Notes: generated by a model not told the origin, from the sequence alone. Shown: positions 19,310 through 28,982, counted from the stretch's first letter. The stretch is DNA of 64,000 nt from Bombilactobacillus mellis (GCF_000967245.1 NZ_KQ033878.1:124001-188000); one strand, 5' to 3'. Translations and numbers: made by a program.

Positions 19310-19900
19310 TCAATTATTATTAATTCTGGTAGAAATCCAGTGCCAAACTTCTGACTGACCACTTTTATTAAGTGCACTAAATAATTGTAATTGATCGGTT
19401 GAATTTAAATTTAAGGTATTGGTGACTGTTTGCACAGTCTTATTCCACTGATTTTTTTTGACCTTATCCATCTTGGTAGCAACTATTAAAGCTGGTAGTT
19501 GATAATATCTGACAAATTGATACATCGAAACATCATCAGCAGTAGGTTCATGACGCCCATCAACTAAAATAATTACTCCCTGCAAAACTGATCTGGTGGT
19601 CAAATATTCTTCAATCATCTGTCCAAATTGCGCCCGCTGCTGCTTAGAAACACGGGCATATCCATATCCCGGCACATCAACTAAATAAAAGGCCTCATTT
19701 ACCTGATAAAAATTTAAAGTCTGGGTTTTACCAGGGGTACTAGAAGTTCTAGCAAATTTTTTTCGCTGTACTAAAGTATTAATTAATGATGATTTACCGA
19801 CATTTGATCGCCCTAATAAGGCGATTTCGGCCAAATTATCCGTCGGATATTGTTGAGCACTAACAGCACTTATATCCATTTTCAAATTTTTGATTTGCAT
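19310..19900 (-). CDS. engB: Ribosome biogenesis GTPase EngB/YsxC
   Basis: Essential small GTPase for late assembly of the 50S subunit. It has 196 residues with the P-loop GRSNVGKSS at 30-38, DVPGYGYA as G3, and VATKMDKVKK as G4; the family's lysine-rich region is present. It starts eight bases after clpX, as in many Firmicutes where clpX and ysxC are paired. Confidence 0.96.
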   Translation of the reverse strand: MQIKNLKMDISAVSAQQYPTDNLAEIALLGRSNVGKSSLINTLVQRKKFARTSSTPGKTQTLNFYQVNEAFYLVDVPGYGYARVSKQQRAQFGQMIEEYLTTRSVLQGVIILVDGRHEPTADDVSMYQFVRYYQLPALIVATKMDKVKKNQWNKTVQTVTNTLNLNSTDQLQLFSALNKSGQSEVWHWISTRINNN

Positions 19901-19908
19901 TTTCTTAC

Positions 19909-21171
19909 CTAAGCTACTTTGCTGCCATCAGCAGAATAGAAAAGTGGCTGCTGCTGGCCTTCCACGGCTTTTTTCGTAACTACTACCTTGCGAATATCAT
20001 CACGACTAGGAACTTCATACATTGTTTCCATCAAGGTAGACTCAATAATGGAGCGAAGCCCCCGAGCTCCGGTATTACGCTTAATAGCTAAATCAGCCAT
20101 CGCTTCTAAGGCATTTTTATTAAATTCCAACTTTACCTTATTCAGAGCAAATAATTGCTGATATTGTTTCACTAAAGCATTCTTCGGTTGCGTTAAAATA
20201 GCTACCAAATCTTGCTGTGTTAATTGATTTAAGGTGGTTATAACAGGAATCCGACCAATAAATTCCGGAATAATTCCGAATTTCATCAGATCCTCGGGAA
20301 TCACCTGCCGCATTAAAGAATCATGATCATTAAATTCTACTACATCAGAATTATTGGTACCAAAGCCAATGGTTTTTTCACCTAAACGTGACTTGATAAT
20401 CTCCTCTAAGCCATCAAAGGCTCCACCAACAATAAATAAAATATTAGTAGTATCCATTTGAATCATTTCTTGTTGAGGATGTTTACGTCCTCCTTGAGGT
20501 GGGATATTGGCAATAGTACCTTCTAAAATTTTTAAAAGTGCTTGCTGTACACCTTCACCGGAAACATCCCGTGTAATGGAAACATTCTCGCTCTTTTTAG
20601 AAATTTTATCAATTTCATCAATATAGATAATCCCATGTTGGGCTTTTTCAACATCATAATCAGCATTTTGTAAAAGTTTTAATAAGATATTCTCCACATC
20701 TTCACCGACATATCCGGCTTCGGTTAAAGTGGTGGCATCAGCAATAGCAAACGGCACTTTCAACATTTTAGCCAGAGTTTGCGCTAAATAGGTTTTCCCA
20801 GAGCCTGTTGGGCCAATTAAGGCAATATTACTTTTTTGCATTTCTACTTTTTGTTGATCTTGATCATCCAATTGATTATTAATGCGTAGATAATGATTGT
20901 AAACGGCCACAGATAAATTTTTCTTGGCTTGTTTTTGGCCAATAACATACTGATCTAAATGTTTCATGATTTCTGCAGGAGCCGGCAATTTATTTAAAGA
21001 AAAGTCTTCTGCTGGTTTATCACCGGCATCAGCAATAATCTGCTGGCAAAGTTCAACGCATTCATTGCAAATATAAACACCCGGACCAGCAACAATTTGT
21101 TTAACCTGATCTTGGGATTTTCCGCAAAATGAACACACAATTGCTCCACTGTCATTTGTATTATCGAACAT
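19909..21171 (-). CDS. clpX: ATP-dependent protease ATP-binding subunit ClpX
   Basis: AAA+ unfoldase that feeds proteins to ClpP. It has 420 residues. The N-terminal zinc domain has Cys13, Cys16, Cys35 and Cys38 (CSFCGK...CNEC). Walker A GPTGSGKT is at 120-127, with Walker [11 protein letters not shown] following, and the ClpP-docking tripeptide is part of IGFGTN near 270. GGAGG precedes the ATG. The clpX-engB pair is conserved, but upstream it is separated from tig by an inverted dehydrogenase gene. No CtsR-type repeat was seen upstream. Confidence 0.97.
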   Translation of the reverse strand: MFDNTNDSGAIVCSFCGKSQDQVKQIVAGPGVYICNECVELCQQIIADAGDKPAEDFSLNKLPAPAEIMKHLDQYVIGQKQAKKNLSVAVYNHYLRINNQLDDQDQQKVEMQKSNIALIGPTGSGKTYLAQTLAKMLKVPFAIADATTLTEAGYVGEDVENILLKLLQNADYDVEKAQHGIIYIDEIDKISKKSENVSITRDVSGEGVQQALLKILEGTIANIPPQGGRKHPQQEMIQMDTTNILFIVGGAFDGLEEIIKSRLGEKTIGFGTNNSDVVEFNDHDSLMRQVIPEDLMKFGIIPEFIGRIPVITTLNQLTQQDLVAILTQPKNALVKQYQQLFALNKVKLEFNKNALEAMADLAIKRNTGARGLRSIIESTLMETMYEVPSRDDIRKVVVTKKAVEGQQQPLFYSADGSKVA

Positions 21172-21301
21172 ATTTTTCCTCCGAAAAATTAAATTACTAC
21201 TACCATTTAAGCAATAAAAAGGTTAGCATAGACTTTAATAAAAGTAAAAGTTTTTAACTTTGACTTTTTATTTTTAATTACTGAGAAAGGAAGTACTGTT
21301 A

Positions 21302-22225
21302 ATGAATAAAGTTGGTATCATCGGTTTAGGTCATGTCGGAGCCACTGCGGCTTTAGTAATGGCTCAACGTGGTAAAGTAGGTAAAATTGTCTTGGTTGAT
21401 AAAAACCAAGAAAAAGCTCAGGCTGAACAAGTTGATCTGCAAGATCAAATTGCCCTTTTAAATACTGATACCCAAGTGGTACTGCAAGATTACGAGGCTA
21501 ATAAATGGGAACAATTACAAGATCTCGATGTTTTAATATTTTGCGCAGGCCAAATTGCCCTTTTAAAAGATCATGGTGGTCAAAGAGACTTTGAATTACA
21601 CATGACTAGTAAAATTGCTGCCGAAGTTGCTCCAAAAATTAAAGCCTCAGGCTTTAATGGCGTGATTGTCAATATTACTAATCCCTGTGATGTCATTGCC
21701 CGCCTCTTACAAGAACAAACCGGGTTGGCAACCCATCAAGTTTTGGGTACCGGTACCGGCTTAGAAACGGCCCGTTTGCATCATGCGGTTGGCCAAGCTC
21801 TGAAACATAACTACCATGATGTTACCGGTTATGTTTTTGGAGAACACGGCGATTCCATGTTTCCTGTCTGGTCAAGTGTTCAGGTCGCAGGACAATCAAT
21901 TAATAACTGGTCACTAAACTTAGATGACCTCACTCAAAAAATTGTCACCGGCGGTTACACAATCTTTGCTGGTAAGCAATACACTAATAACGGTATTGCC
22001 ACTTGGGTTAATCTTATCACAGAAGCGATCTTAAGTAATGCAAACCGCGCTTTACCGGTCAGCGCTTATGATCCGCAATTAAAACTATACATCGGCCAAT
22101 TAGCCATTATTAATCAAAGTGGTGTGCGCGAGCTAGTAAAACTGCCTTTAACAAAGACTGAAGCACAAAATTATCAAAATTCCGCGCAAACAATCTTAGA
22201 AAATTATCATAAAGTAGCTCCGTAA
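21302..22225 (+). CDS. L-2-hydroxyacid dehydrogenase, L-HicDH-like (LDH/MDH superfamily)
   Basis: NAD-dependent enzyme reducing 2-keto acids to L-2-hydroxyacids; 307 residues. NAD motif GLGHVG is at 8-13. Catalytic residues can be placed as Asp130 (NPCDV), Arg158 (ETARL) and His182 (GEHGDS). The active-site loop (CAGQIALLKDHGGQR, 81-95) is unlike the AGAPQKPGE-R of true lactate dehydrogenases and closer to L-2-hydroxyisocaproate dehydrogenase, which takes larger side chains. L-lactate dehydrogenase activity is still possible. GAAAGGAAG precedes the ATG. It lies inverted between clpX and tig with its own terminator. Confidence 0.83.
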   Translation: MNKVGIIGLGHVGATAALVMAQRGKVGKIVLVDKNQEKAQAEQVDLQDQIALLNTDTQVVLQDYEANKWEQLQDLDVLIFCAGQIALLKDHGGQRDFELHMTSKIAAEVAPKIKASGFNGVIVNITNPCDVIARLLQEQTGLATHQVLGTGTGLETARLHHAVGQALKHNYHDVTGYVFGEHGDSMFPVWSSVQVAGQSINNWSLNLDDLTQKIVTGGYTIFAGKQYTNNGIATWVNLITEAILSNANRALPVSAYDPQLKLYIGQLAIINQSGVRELVKLPLTKTEAQNYQNSAQTILENYHKVAP

Positions 22226-22243
22226 AGGGTAGCTCCATAAAAA

Positions 22244-22314
22244 AATAAGCCTGCTTATCTAAAACTAATTGATAAAATCACGAAGTTTTAGACTCAGCAA
22301 GGCTTATTATTTTT
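22244..22314. terminator. Long bidirectional terminator between the dehydrogenase gene and tig
   Basis: AATAAGCC pairs with GGCTTATT and, further in, TCTAAAACT pairs with AGTTTTAGA, with A and T tracts outside. It serves both converging genes and contains the tig stop codon (22307-22309). Confidence 0.87.
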
Positions 22315-23596
22315 GTACTGCTGTGTCCGTAATCATTTCTACAGCTTTTTTAACTGCAATATCATGATCCAACATTTCATCTGTTAAAGCACCGCGAACG
22401 TCTTCTTCTTTCATTCCGTATTCAGAAGCCAAATCTTTGATTTCTTGATCGCGTTCTTCTTTAGTAACCTTAATATCTTCTTGTTTTACAATAGCTTCTA
22501 ATAACAAGTTAGTTTTAACACGTTTTTCTGAGTCTTGCGAGAAACGCTTTTTAATATCATCCTCGGTTGTTCCTGTCATCTGGTAATACATTTGCGGATT
22601 AATCCCTTGACGCTGCATATTGCCTAAGAATTGATCAACCTGATTTTGAACATCCTGATCAATCATTGCTTGAGGGATTTTTTCGAATTCAGCATTGTTG
22701 ATAGCTTTATCTACAGCTTCCTCTTCAATCTTATCTTCTGCTTGTTGTTGACGCTGTTTAGTTAGACGGTCTTTAATTTTTTTCTTCAAATCATCTAAAG
22801 TATCAACGTCTTCATCCACGTCTTTAGCAAAATCATCATCCAGCTGAGGCAATTCTTTGGTTTTGATCTCATGAATAGTAGTCTGGAAATGAGCTTCTTT
22901 GCCCGCTAAATCTTTACTTTGATAATCTTTAGGGAAAGTTACTTTGACATCGACTTGATCTCCGCTTTGATGATCCACTAATTGATCTTCAAAACCGGGA
23001 ATAAAGGTATTAGAGCCTAACTCTAAAGAATAGTTTTCGGCACTGCCGCCATCAAAAGCCTTACCATCAATTGTTCCTTGATAATCAATAACTACAGTAT
23101 CACCCTTTTGGGATTTGCCGTCTTCTTTCAAAACTAACTCAGCTTGTTGCTTTTGTAGTCTCTCTAATTCATCAGTAACATCTTGGGCTTTAACTTCTGT
23201 ATTTTGTTTTTTAACTTCTAATTTTTGAAATTGGCCCAATTTTACTTCTGGTTCTACAGCCACTGTAGCTTTAATTTTCCATGGTTGGTCCGGTTCCATA
23301 CTTTCAACACTTACTTGCGGTTGACTAACTGGCTTAATTTCTGTTTCTGTCACTGCAGCGGAATAAGCTCCCGGCAAAACAGCATTCAAAGCATCTTGAT
23401 ATAAAGCGGGTTCACCGTACATTTGATCAAAAACCACGCGTGGAACTTTACCCTTCCGAAATCCAGGTACATTTAAATTTTTTCTTACACGCCGAAAAGC
23501 TGTATCTAAACCTTTTTTTATTGTATCTTGATCAATTTCAAAACTTAATTCACCATCTTGATCTTTTTTCTTCGTCCATTTAGCTTTCGAAGCCAT
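22307..23596 (-). CDS. tig: Trigger factor
   Basis: Ribosome-bound chaperone with peptidyl-prolyl isomerase activity, 429 residues. The N-terminal ribosome-binding domain has the signature [11 protein letters not shown] near 44-54. The FKBP-type domain covers about 160-245 ([20 protein letters not shown]). The C-terminal substrate cradle is rich in Gln, Lys and Glu. GGAGGG precedes the ATG. Transcribed alone after the tuf terminator; an inverted repeat overlaps its likely -10. Confidence 0.97.
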   Translation of the reverse strand: MASKAKWTKKKDQDGELSFEIDQDTIKKGLDTAFRRVRKNLNVPGFRKGKVPRVVFDQMYGEPALYQDALNAVLPGAYSAAVTETEIKPVSQPQVSVESMEPDQPWKIKATVAVEPEVKLGQFQKLEVKKQNTEVKAQDVTDELERLQKQQAELVLKEDGKSQKGDTVVIDYQGTIDGKAFDGGSAENYSLELGSNTFIPGFEDQLVDHQSGDQVDVKVTFPKDYQSKDLAGKEAHFQTTIHEIKTKELPQLDDDFAKDVDEDVDTLDDLKKKIKDRLTKQRQQQAEDKIEEEAVDKAINNAEFEKIPQAMIDQDVQNQVDQFLGNMQRQGINPQMYYQMTGTTEDDIKKRFSQDSEKRVKTNLLLEAIVKQEDIKVTKEERDQEIKDLASEYGMKEEDVRGALTDEMLDHDIAVKKAVEMITDTAVQK

Positions 23597-23660
23597 ATTA
23601 TCCCTCCGGTACTCATTATCTACATACTCATTAATATTACCCTAAATAAAATTACTTGTA

Positions 23661-23686
23661 AATGTTATAAATCTGATTATAACATT
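23661..23686 (-). promoter_or_regulatory. Perfect inverted repeat over the tig promoter
   Basis: AATGTTATAA (23661-23670) and TTATAACATT (23677-23686) form a perfect 10-bp inverted repeat with a 6-nt spacer. The minus-strand -10 TATAAT (23676-23681) lies inside it, with a weak -35 TTCAGC 16 bases upstream. It could be a repressor operator or an accident of AT-rich promoter sequence. Confidence 0.55.
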
Positions 23687-23746
23687 TTTATTAGTCAGCT
23701 GAAGCGCTATTCAATTATCTAGGATTAAAACAAATCATTTTAACAT

Positions 23747-23783
23747 AAAAAAAGGGTGAGACAAAACTTGTCCCAGCCCTTAA
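23747..23783 (-). terminator. Terminator of tuf
   Basis: On the minus strand GGGCTGGGACAA pairs with TTGTCTCACCC (one bulge, one G-U pair) around a 4-nt loop, followed by a run of seven T. It is about 130 bases after the tuf stop. Confidence 0.88.
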
Positions 23784-23913
23784 TGATAATTATACAAACA
23801 TTTGCGTAATATTGTGAATCAAAAGTTGGAATCGGAACTATCAGAATTCAACCCCAACTCCAACTAGATAAGATAATCACATCATTACATTAAGCAGCAG
23901 TCTGGTACTGTAA

Positions 23914-25104
23914 TTAATCAAGAATTTCAGTAACCACGCCAGCGCCAACAGTCCGGCCACCTTCACGGACAGTAAACTTAGTTCCCTTTTCAATCGCAAC
24001 CGGTGAGATTAAATCAACTTCAAATGTTACATTATCACCTGGCATAACCATTTCAACACCATCAGGCAATTCAATAACACCAGTAACATCAGTTGTGTGG
24101 AAGTAGAATTGAGGACGATAATTGGAGAAGAATGGCGTATGACGTCCACCTTCTTCTTTAGTTAAGATATAAACTTCGCCCTTGAATTTGTTGTGAGTTT
24201 GAATGGAACCTGGTTTTGCCAAAACTTGACCACGTTCGATTTGATCACGGTTAATACCACGAAGCAAGACACCAACGTTATCGCCAGCTTCACCTAAGTC
24301 CAAAGTTTTATGGAACATTTCCAAACCAGTAACAGTTGAATGTTCTACATCGTCTCTTAAACCAACAATATCAACTTCATCACCGATCTTAACTTGTCCA
24401 CGATCGATACGACCGGAAGCAACAGTTCCACGACCAGTAATAGTGAAGACATCTTCAACTGGCATCAAGAAAGGCTTATCAGTATCACGTACTGGTGTTG
24501 GAATATATTCATCAATGGTATCTAATAACTGTTCAATGACTTTAACTTGTTCTGGATCGCCATCTAAAGCCTTTAAAGCAGAGCCACGGATAACTGGAAC
24601 ATCGTCCCCAGGATAACCATATTCAGATAATAAGTCACGAACTTCCATTTCAACTAAATCAATTAATTCGTCGTCATCAACTAAATCAGTCTTGTTTAAG
24701 AAGACTACAATATAGTCAACACCAACTTGTTTAGCTAACAAAATATGTTCCCGAGTTTGCGGCATTGGACCATCAGTAGCAGCTACTACTAAAATGGCAC
24801 CATCCATTTGCGCTGCACCAGTAATCATATTTTTAATATAGTCAGCATGTCCAGGAGCATCCATATGCGCATAGTGACGTTTTTCAGTCTCATATTCAAC
24901 ATGGGCAGTATTGATAGTAATCCCACGCTCTTTTTCTTCAGGCGCCTTATCAATATCCGCATACTCCTCAGCATGAGCCAAACCCTTATCGGATAAAACT
25001 TTTGTAATTGCAGCGGTTAAAGTTGTTTTACCATGGTCAACATGGCCGATAGTACCAATATTTACATGGGGCTTAGTTCTTTCATAATGTTCTTTTTCTG
25101 CCAT
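23914..25104 (-). CDS. tuf: Elongation factor Tu
   Basis: GTPase that delivers aminoacyl-tRNA to the ribosome; 396 residues from ATG 25104, the normal length. P-loop GHVDHGKTT, effector loop [21 protein letters not shown] and NKTD are all intact, and domains 2 and 3 follow. AGGAGG lies about ten bases upstream of this ATG. A longer in-frame reading up to 25167 would run into the leader hairpin and is rejected. Two promoters and a hairpin lie upstream. It is a single gene here, away from the str operon. Confidence 0.98.
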   Translation of the reverse strand: MAEKEHYERTKPHVNIGTIGHVDHGKTTLTAAITKVLSDKGLAHAEEYADIDKAPEEKERGITINTAHVEYETEKRHYAHMDAPGHADYIKNMITGAAQMDGAILVVAATDGPMPQTREHILLAKQVGVDYIVVFLNKTDLVDDDELIDLVEMEVRDLLSEYGYPGDDVPVIRGSALKALDGDPEQVKVIEQLLDTIDEYIPTPVRDTDKPFLMPVEDVFTITGRGTVASGRIDRGQVKIGDEVDIVGLRDDVEHSTVTGLEMFHKTLDLGEAGDNVGVLLRGINRDQIERGQVLAKPGSIQTHNKFKGEVYILTKEEGGRHTPFFSNYRPQFYFHTTDVTGVIELPDGVEMVMPGDNVTFEVDLISPVAIEKGTKFTVREGGRTVGAGVVTEILD

Positions 25105-25151
25105 TAAAAGAAACCTCCTATTTGTCATTGTTAATAAGTCGCTTATGCAAA

Positions 25152-25190
25152 AAAATATAAAGAGCATTGCAAAAGCAACTCTTTATGCAG
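25152..25190 (-). promoter_or_regulatory. Hairpin at the start of the tuf leader
   Basis: On the minus strand AAAGAGTTGC and GCAATGCTCTTT can pair around TTTT with small bulges, followed by ATATTTTTTT, so it looks like a terminator. It begins within a few bases of the expected start of the proximal promoter's transcript, so it may protect the 5' end or weaken the distal promoter. Confidence 0.6.
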
Positions 25191-25192
25191 AA

Positions 25193-25250
25193 ATTATACT
25201 ACTTTTGGGGACAAAAAACAAAATTATACTCACCAAAAAATATCCACCAA
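25193..25250 (-). promoter_or_regulatory. Tandem tuf promoters
   Basis: The proximal promoter has -10 TATAAT (25193-25198), a 17-bp spacer and -35 TTGTTT (25216-25221). The distal promoter has -10 TATAAT (25223-25228), a 16-bp spacer and -35 TTGGTG (25245-25250). Both -10 boxes sit in an identical ten-base word repeated 30 bases apart. This fits the high expression expected for EF-Tu. Confidence 0.75.
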
Positions 25251-25306
25251 GGTAGTATATAAATCCTTTGAGAAAAAGTAAATAGCTTTTTCCAAATTAC
25301 TTAAAA

Positions 25307-26236
25307 TTAATTAAATAAATTCAGCAACTCATCAAATTTATTCAACCACATATCTACTTTACCAGCTTTTGCGTCTTTTTCAAGGGTTTGCACCGTTTTT
25401 TCAAGACCAAAATGCTGTAAGATCATTTGCAGCCACAATTTAGGTTGCATAATAACAATATCTGTAAATGGATAGAGCAAGGCCGCATACAAAGTGATTT
25501 CCGCTTGCAGATCACTAACAAAAGCAGCAGTTAGTTCATTATGATCAGCTAAAAGACTTAACATTTCTGTCAGTGACTTTAAATGAGCAATTAAGGGATA
25601 TTCCTGCGGTCGAAAGTGACGCTGTTTTCCATAATAATTAATAGTAAAAACTGACTTTTCTTTTAACTTGACTAAATCTTCACATAAACTAGCTTTAATC
25701 ATGGGATGCAGATAAGGATTATCCAACAAAAGTTGCACAGTTTGCAAAAAGTCTTCTCGCGATAAAAAGTGTAAATTAGCTGCGACAGTCACTTGTTGGG
25801 TGAGCGGCAAAGTTAAAATTTGCAAAATTTGTTGATAAATTTGTTGTTGCTGCTGAGCATGCGTCTGTGCATATAATTTTTGCTGTTGGATGATCAACTG
25901 CTGCAACCGAGCTTTTTCAACTGCATCCTCCCATTGAACTGCTGTCAAAATTTGCCAAGCACTAATAAAATCAGGCCGTGCCAACACCACTTCGATTAAT
26001 AAGTTAGTATCGGCGATAGTAACTAAATACTGCTCCCAACTATCTTGCAGAATCACAAAAGCCCGTTCGTCAAGATGGGCGTCATGAAGACAATAAACCA
26101 ATTGGCGGACAATCTCCTTATTATCCGGTTGTAAAGAACAAGCCTGTTCATATAACGAAGCCGCTGCGGAGTATTGTTTTTGTTGCAGGAGCTTGTGTGC
26201 ACTCTGGAGTAAGTTTTTTACTTGTAAATTTGTCAT
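25307..26236 (-). CDS. TPR-repeat protein of unknown role
   Basis: A 309-residue soluble protein. The first about 70 residues form two tetratricopeptide-like helical pairs (NLLQSAHKLLQQKQYSAAAS, LYEQACSLQPDNKEIVRQL). The rest is helical and very rich in Gln and Leu (THAQQQQQIYQQILQILTLP). No catalytic motif, signal peptide or membrane segment is visible. It lies 83 bases after rnjB with a weak ribosome site and is followed at a distance by tuf. The position next to rnjB and a second TPR gene (50593-51267) near recD2 offer no firm functional clue. Confidence 0.75.
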   Translation of the reverse strand: MTNLQVKNLLQSAHKLLQQKQYSAAASLYEQACSLQPDNKEIVRQLVYCLHDAHLDERAFVILQDSWEQYLVTIADTNLLIEVVLARPDFISAWQILTAVQWEDAVEKARLQQLIIQQQKLYAQTHAQQQQQIYQQILQILTLPLTQQVTVAANLHFLSREDFLQTVQLLLDNPYLHPMIKASLCEDLVKLKEKSVFTINYYGKQRHFRPQEYPLIAHLKSLTEMLSLLADHNELTAAFVSDLQAEITLYAALLYPFTDIVIMQPKLWLQMILQHFGLEKTVQTLEKDAKAGKVDMWLNKFDELLNLFN

Positions 26237-26319
26237 TTGTGTATTCTTAATCTAGTTAATTTAACATTCAAATAATTCTGAAAACTCTCTAATAAGAATA
26301 TCGATAAAGATTTTGAGAT

Positions 26320-28026
26320 TTAACTTTTACTACTCTTTTTATTGGTACTATTACGATGGCGATTTTGATTAACTTCCATAATTACCGGTAAAATCATGGG
26401 ATGACGCTTTGTTTTATTCCACAAAAAGTGATTTAAATCTTCGCGAACATCTTGTTTTAAATGACCCCAATCAAATTCTTTATTGTCTAAATTATTTTGG
26501 ACAGATTTAATAACAACTTCGGCACTATCATTTAATAACTGGTGATTTTCCCGTAAATAAACAAAACCGCGGGCCGTTACTTTAGGAGGAGCCACAATTT
26601 TTTTCTTTTTTCGATCAATAGTTACAACGGCTACAAAAACGCCATCATCAGAAAGTAGTTTCCGATCTCGTAACACAATAGTCCCAATATCACCCACACC
26701 CATGCCGTCAATCATGGTGTCCCCAGCAGGCACAGCTGGAGCTAGGTGAAAGGCTTCGTGTTCATAACTTAAAACATCACCATTTTGCAAAATAAAAATG
26801 TGGTCCGGTGTTAATCCGGTTTCTTGAGCAATTTGCGAATGCGCAGTTAAAAGTCGATATTCTCCTTGGACCGGAATTAAATTTTGTGGATGCAGTAAAT
26901 TAATCATGAGTTGTAAATCACTTTTAGAAGCATGACCCGAAGTATATAATCCGGAATCCGATAAGGATTTAATTTCTCCGCCAGCCCGAAAAATTAAATC
27001 TCTGGTTTTGGCAACATTAGTTTCCATAGCATGAGATGGAGTGGTAGCTATAAAAACAAAATCACCGGTCTCAATATGATAAAAATGATGCCGACTAGTT
27101 GCCATTCTCTGCAAAATTTTAATGGGTTCACCCATTCTGCCGGTTTCAATAATTAGAACCTTATTTTGGGGTAACTTTTCGGCTTCCCGCGCGGAAATTA
27201 AAAGATCATCAGCAATATTCAAATAGCCCAACTTAATCACAGCCCGCACAATTTTAGAAGCATCTTGGCCGGTTAAAACTACTTTTCGGCCCACTTTTTG
27301 GGCAGCATCAAAGATTTGCTGCATTCTTAAAATATTAGAAACAACTGAAGCAACAATAATTCGCCCTTGTTGACATTCAAAAGTTTCCCAAATATAGGTA
27401 TAAATATTACGCTCATCAGCAGCTGGATACGGTGATTCTGCATTAGCCGAATCACTTAACAAGGCGACCACTTTTTCTTTACCAATATCAGCCAAACGTT
27501 GATAATCTGCCTGGTACATCGGTGTAGCTGATTGATCAAATTTAAAATCACCAGTATAAACAACCTGCCCTACCGGAGTTTTAATCACAATACCTAAAGA
27601 ATCAGGAATAGAATGGGTTGTCTTGAAAAATGAAACACTTAAATTATCAAAATCAATTGCCGTTTGAGCATCAATAACTTGAAAATCGTTAAACTTGCGG
27701 CTGCGCTTATCATTTCCTACTGTAATCTTAGCCAATTCGATAGTTAATTTGGATCCAAACACAGGAATATCATATTTATCCACTAAATAAGGCAAAGCCC
27801 CAATTGCATCAACATGTCCATGAGTTAAAAAGATACCGACAATTTTATCAATATTATCTTCAATATATGTCAAATCCGGAATTACAATATCAATCCCAAA
27901 TAATTCATTTTCCGGGTATTGCAATCCACAATCCAGAATAACTATTTCATTACCATACTCGACGGCATACATATTTTTGCCGTTTTCCCGCAATCCTCCT
28001 AAAGGAATAATATTTAAATTTGCCAA
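26320..28026 (-). CDS. rnjB: Ribonuclease J2
   Basis: Beta-CASP metallo-beta-lactamase ribonuclease, partner of RNase J1 in 5'-to-3' RNA decay and maturation. It has about 568 residues. The metal motif reads THGHVDAIGA (near 68-77) where J1 has [10 protein letters not shown]: one His ligand is Ala, as in other J2 proteins with weak exonuclease activity. AAAGG lies eight bases before the TTG at 28026 and overlaps the alternative GTG at 28035, so I prefer TTG. RNase J1 is at 45401-47110. It lies upstream of a TPR gene and downstream of rpsO. Confidence 0.93.
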   Translation of the reverse strand: MANLNIIPLGGLRENGKNMYAVEYGNEIVILDCGLQYPENELFGIDIVIPDLTYIEDNIDKIVGIFLTHGHVDAIGALPYLVDKYDIPVFGSKLTIELAKITVGNDKRSRKFNDFQVIDAQTAIDFDNLSVSFFKTTHSIPDSLGIVIKTPVGQVVYTGDFKFDQSATPMYQADYQRLADIGKEKVVALLSDSANAESPYPAADERNIYTYIWETFECQQGRIIVASVVSNILRMQQIFDAAQKVGRKVVLTGQDASKIVRAVIKLGYLNIADDLLISAREAEKLPQNKVLIIETGRMGEPIKILQRMATSRHHFYHIETGDFVFIATTPSHAMETNVAKTRDLIFRAGGEIKSLSDSGLYTSGHASKSDLQLMINLLHPQNLIPVQGEYRLLTAHSQIAQETGLTPDHIFILQNGDVLSYEHEAFHLAPAVPAGDTMIDGMGVGDIGTIVLRDRKLLSDDGVFVAVVTIDRKKKKIVAPPKVTARGFVYLRENHQLLNDSAEVVIKSVQNNLDNKEFDWGHLKQDVREDLNHFLWNKTKRHPMILPVIMEVNQNRHRNSTNKKSSKS

Positions 28027-28155
28027 ATAATTCACCTTTCTTAAATAAAATTTATCATTAATAGTTCAGAAAACTTTACTGTCATCAATGACAACTAGAA
28101 GATATTTGCTCTATTGTAGCACACTTAAAATAAATTGCCCAAGCGAAAGAATAAT

Positions 28156-28190
28156 AAAAAAGAACCGAAACAAAATCATTGTTTCGGTTC
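28156..28190 (-). terminator. Terminator of rpsO
   Basis: On the minus strand GAACCGAAAC pairs perfectly with GTTTCGGTTC around a 9-nt loop, followed by TTTTTTATT. Confidence 0.92.
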
Positions 28191-28211
28191 TCAGACTTGT
28201 TAATTTTAAAA

Positions 28212-28481
28212 TTAACGACGTAAGCCTAAACTCTTAATTAAGTCGCGATAACGATTAATATCTTTATTCCGTAAATAAGCTAATAAGTTCCGCCGATGAC
28301 CAATCTTCTTTAACAAACCAACATAAGAGTGATGATCTTTTTTGTTAATTTTCAAGTGGTCATTTAAATTATTAATTTCGTAAGTTAAAATCGCGATTTG
28401 AACTTCTGGAGAACCAGTATCACCGGTTTTACGTCCATATTTAGTAATTAATTCTTGCTTCTCAGCTTTAGTAATTGCCAT
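28212..28481 (-). CDS. rpsO: 30S ribosomal protein S15
   Basis: An 89-residue protein that binds the 16S rRNA central domain. It has the family signature [21 protein letters not shown]...[17 protein letters not shown], and the N-terminal [11 protein letters not shown] is intact. It is single, with its own terminator. About 190 bases of leader separate it from the divergent rpsT. S15 often represses its own translation; I could not define such a fold here. Confidence 0.97.
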   Translation of the reverse strand: MAITKAEKQELITKYGRKTGDTGSPEVQIAILTYEINNLNDHLKINKKDHHSYVGLLKKIGHRRNLLAYLRNKDINRYRDLIKSLGLRR

Positions 28482-28606
28482 TATTATCCACCTTTTTTAT
28501 TTTTATTCAGCTAAACAGAGCCTGCGTCGGTGACACGACAAACTTTGCCTAGCTAATACAGTTAATAATATACCGAAGTTTAATTAATAAATCAAGTCCA
28601 AGCATG

Positions 28607-28635
28607 TTGCAAAACTAATAATCTTCGAGTATAAT
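28607..28635 (+). promoter_or_regulatory. rpsT promoter
   Basis: -35 TTGCAA (28607-28612), 17-bp spacer, and -10 TATAAT (28630-28635). Transcription would begin about 30 bases before the ATG, which has GGAGGTGA upstream. Confidence 0.82.
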
Positions 28636-28670
28636 TTTGTAGTATTGAGTATGGGTACGGAGGTGATAAA

Positions 28671-28925
28671 ATGCCACAAATTAAATCAGCTATAAAACGA
28701 GTTCGTCAGTCCGAAAAAATTAATGCACGCAAATCTACCCAGAGAAGTGCTATGCGCTCAGCTATTAAAAAATTTGAAAAAGCTGCTGCTAACAATGATC
28801 CACAAACTCAAGATTTATATAAGCAGGCCACACGTGCAATTGATATGGGTAAAAGTAAGGGCTTGATTAAACAAAACAAAGCTGCTCGTGACAAGTCGCG
28901 TTTAGCTTCTAAGATTAATAACTAA
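28671..28925 (+). CDS. rpsT: 30S ribosomal protein S20
   Basis: An 84-residue, very basic 16S rRNA-binding protein: MPQIKSAIKRVRQSEKINAR at the start and GLIKQNKAARDKSRLASKIN at the end, both typical of S20. GGAGGTGA precedes the ATG. It is monocistronic and convergent with holA over a shared terminator. The rpsT-holA neighbourhood is common in Firmicutes. Confidence 0.97.
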   Translation: MPQIKSAIKRVRQSEKINARKSTQRSAMRSAIKKFEKAAANNDPQTQDLYKQATRAIDMGKSKGLIKQNKAARDKSRLASKINN

Positions 28926-28945
28926 AAAGCTAGCTTAATAAAACC

Positions 28946-28982
28946 AAAAAATTCCAAAAGTTTGAACTTTTGGAATTTTTTA
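28946..28982. terminator. Bidirectional terminator between rpsT and holA
   Basis: AAAAATTCCAAAAGTT pairs with AACTTTTGGAATTTTT around a 2-nt apex. The T tract on each strand lets it serve both genes. The holA stop (28980) is inside it. Confidence 0.93.

Larger units (their letters stand above)
23597..23913. other. tuf-tig intergenic region
   Basis: A 317-base stretch without a gene. It holds the tig promoter region with a 10-bp inverted repeat (23661-23686), the tuf terminator (23747-23783) and about 130 bases of tuf 3' untranslated sequence in which I see no open frame or further strong structure. Confidence 0.8.

Noticed and set aside
21172-21301. CtsR or CIRCE heat-shock operator upstream of clpX
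   Set aside because: No GGTCAAA repeats or CIRCE palindrome are present in the clpX upstream region.
22211-22240. Imperfect tandem copy of TAGCTCC near the dehydrogenase stop
   Set aside because: Only about a dozen bases repeated twice at the gene end; most likely a chance duplication without function.
28482-28670. S15 or S20 autoregulatory leader
   Set aside because: Such leaders are known for rpsO, but I could not identify a pseudoknot or rRNA-like fold with confidence.
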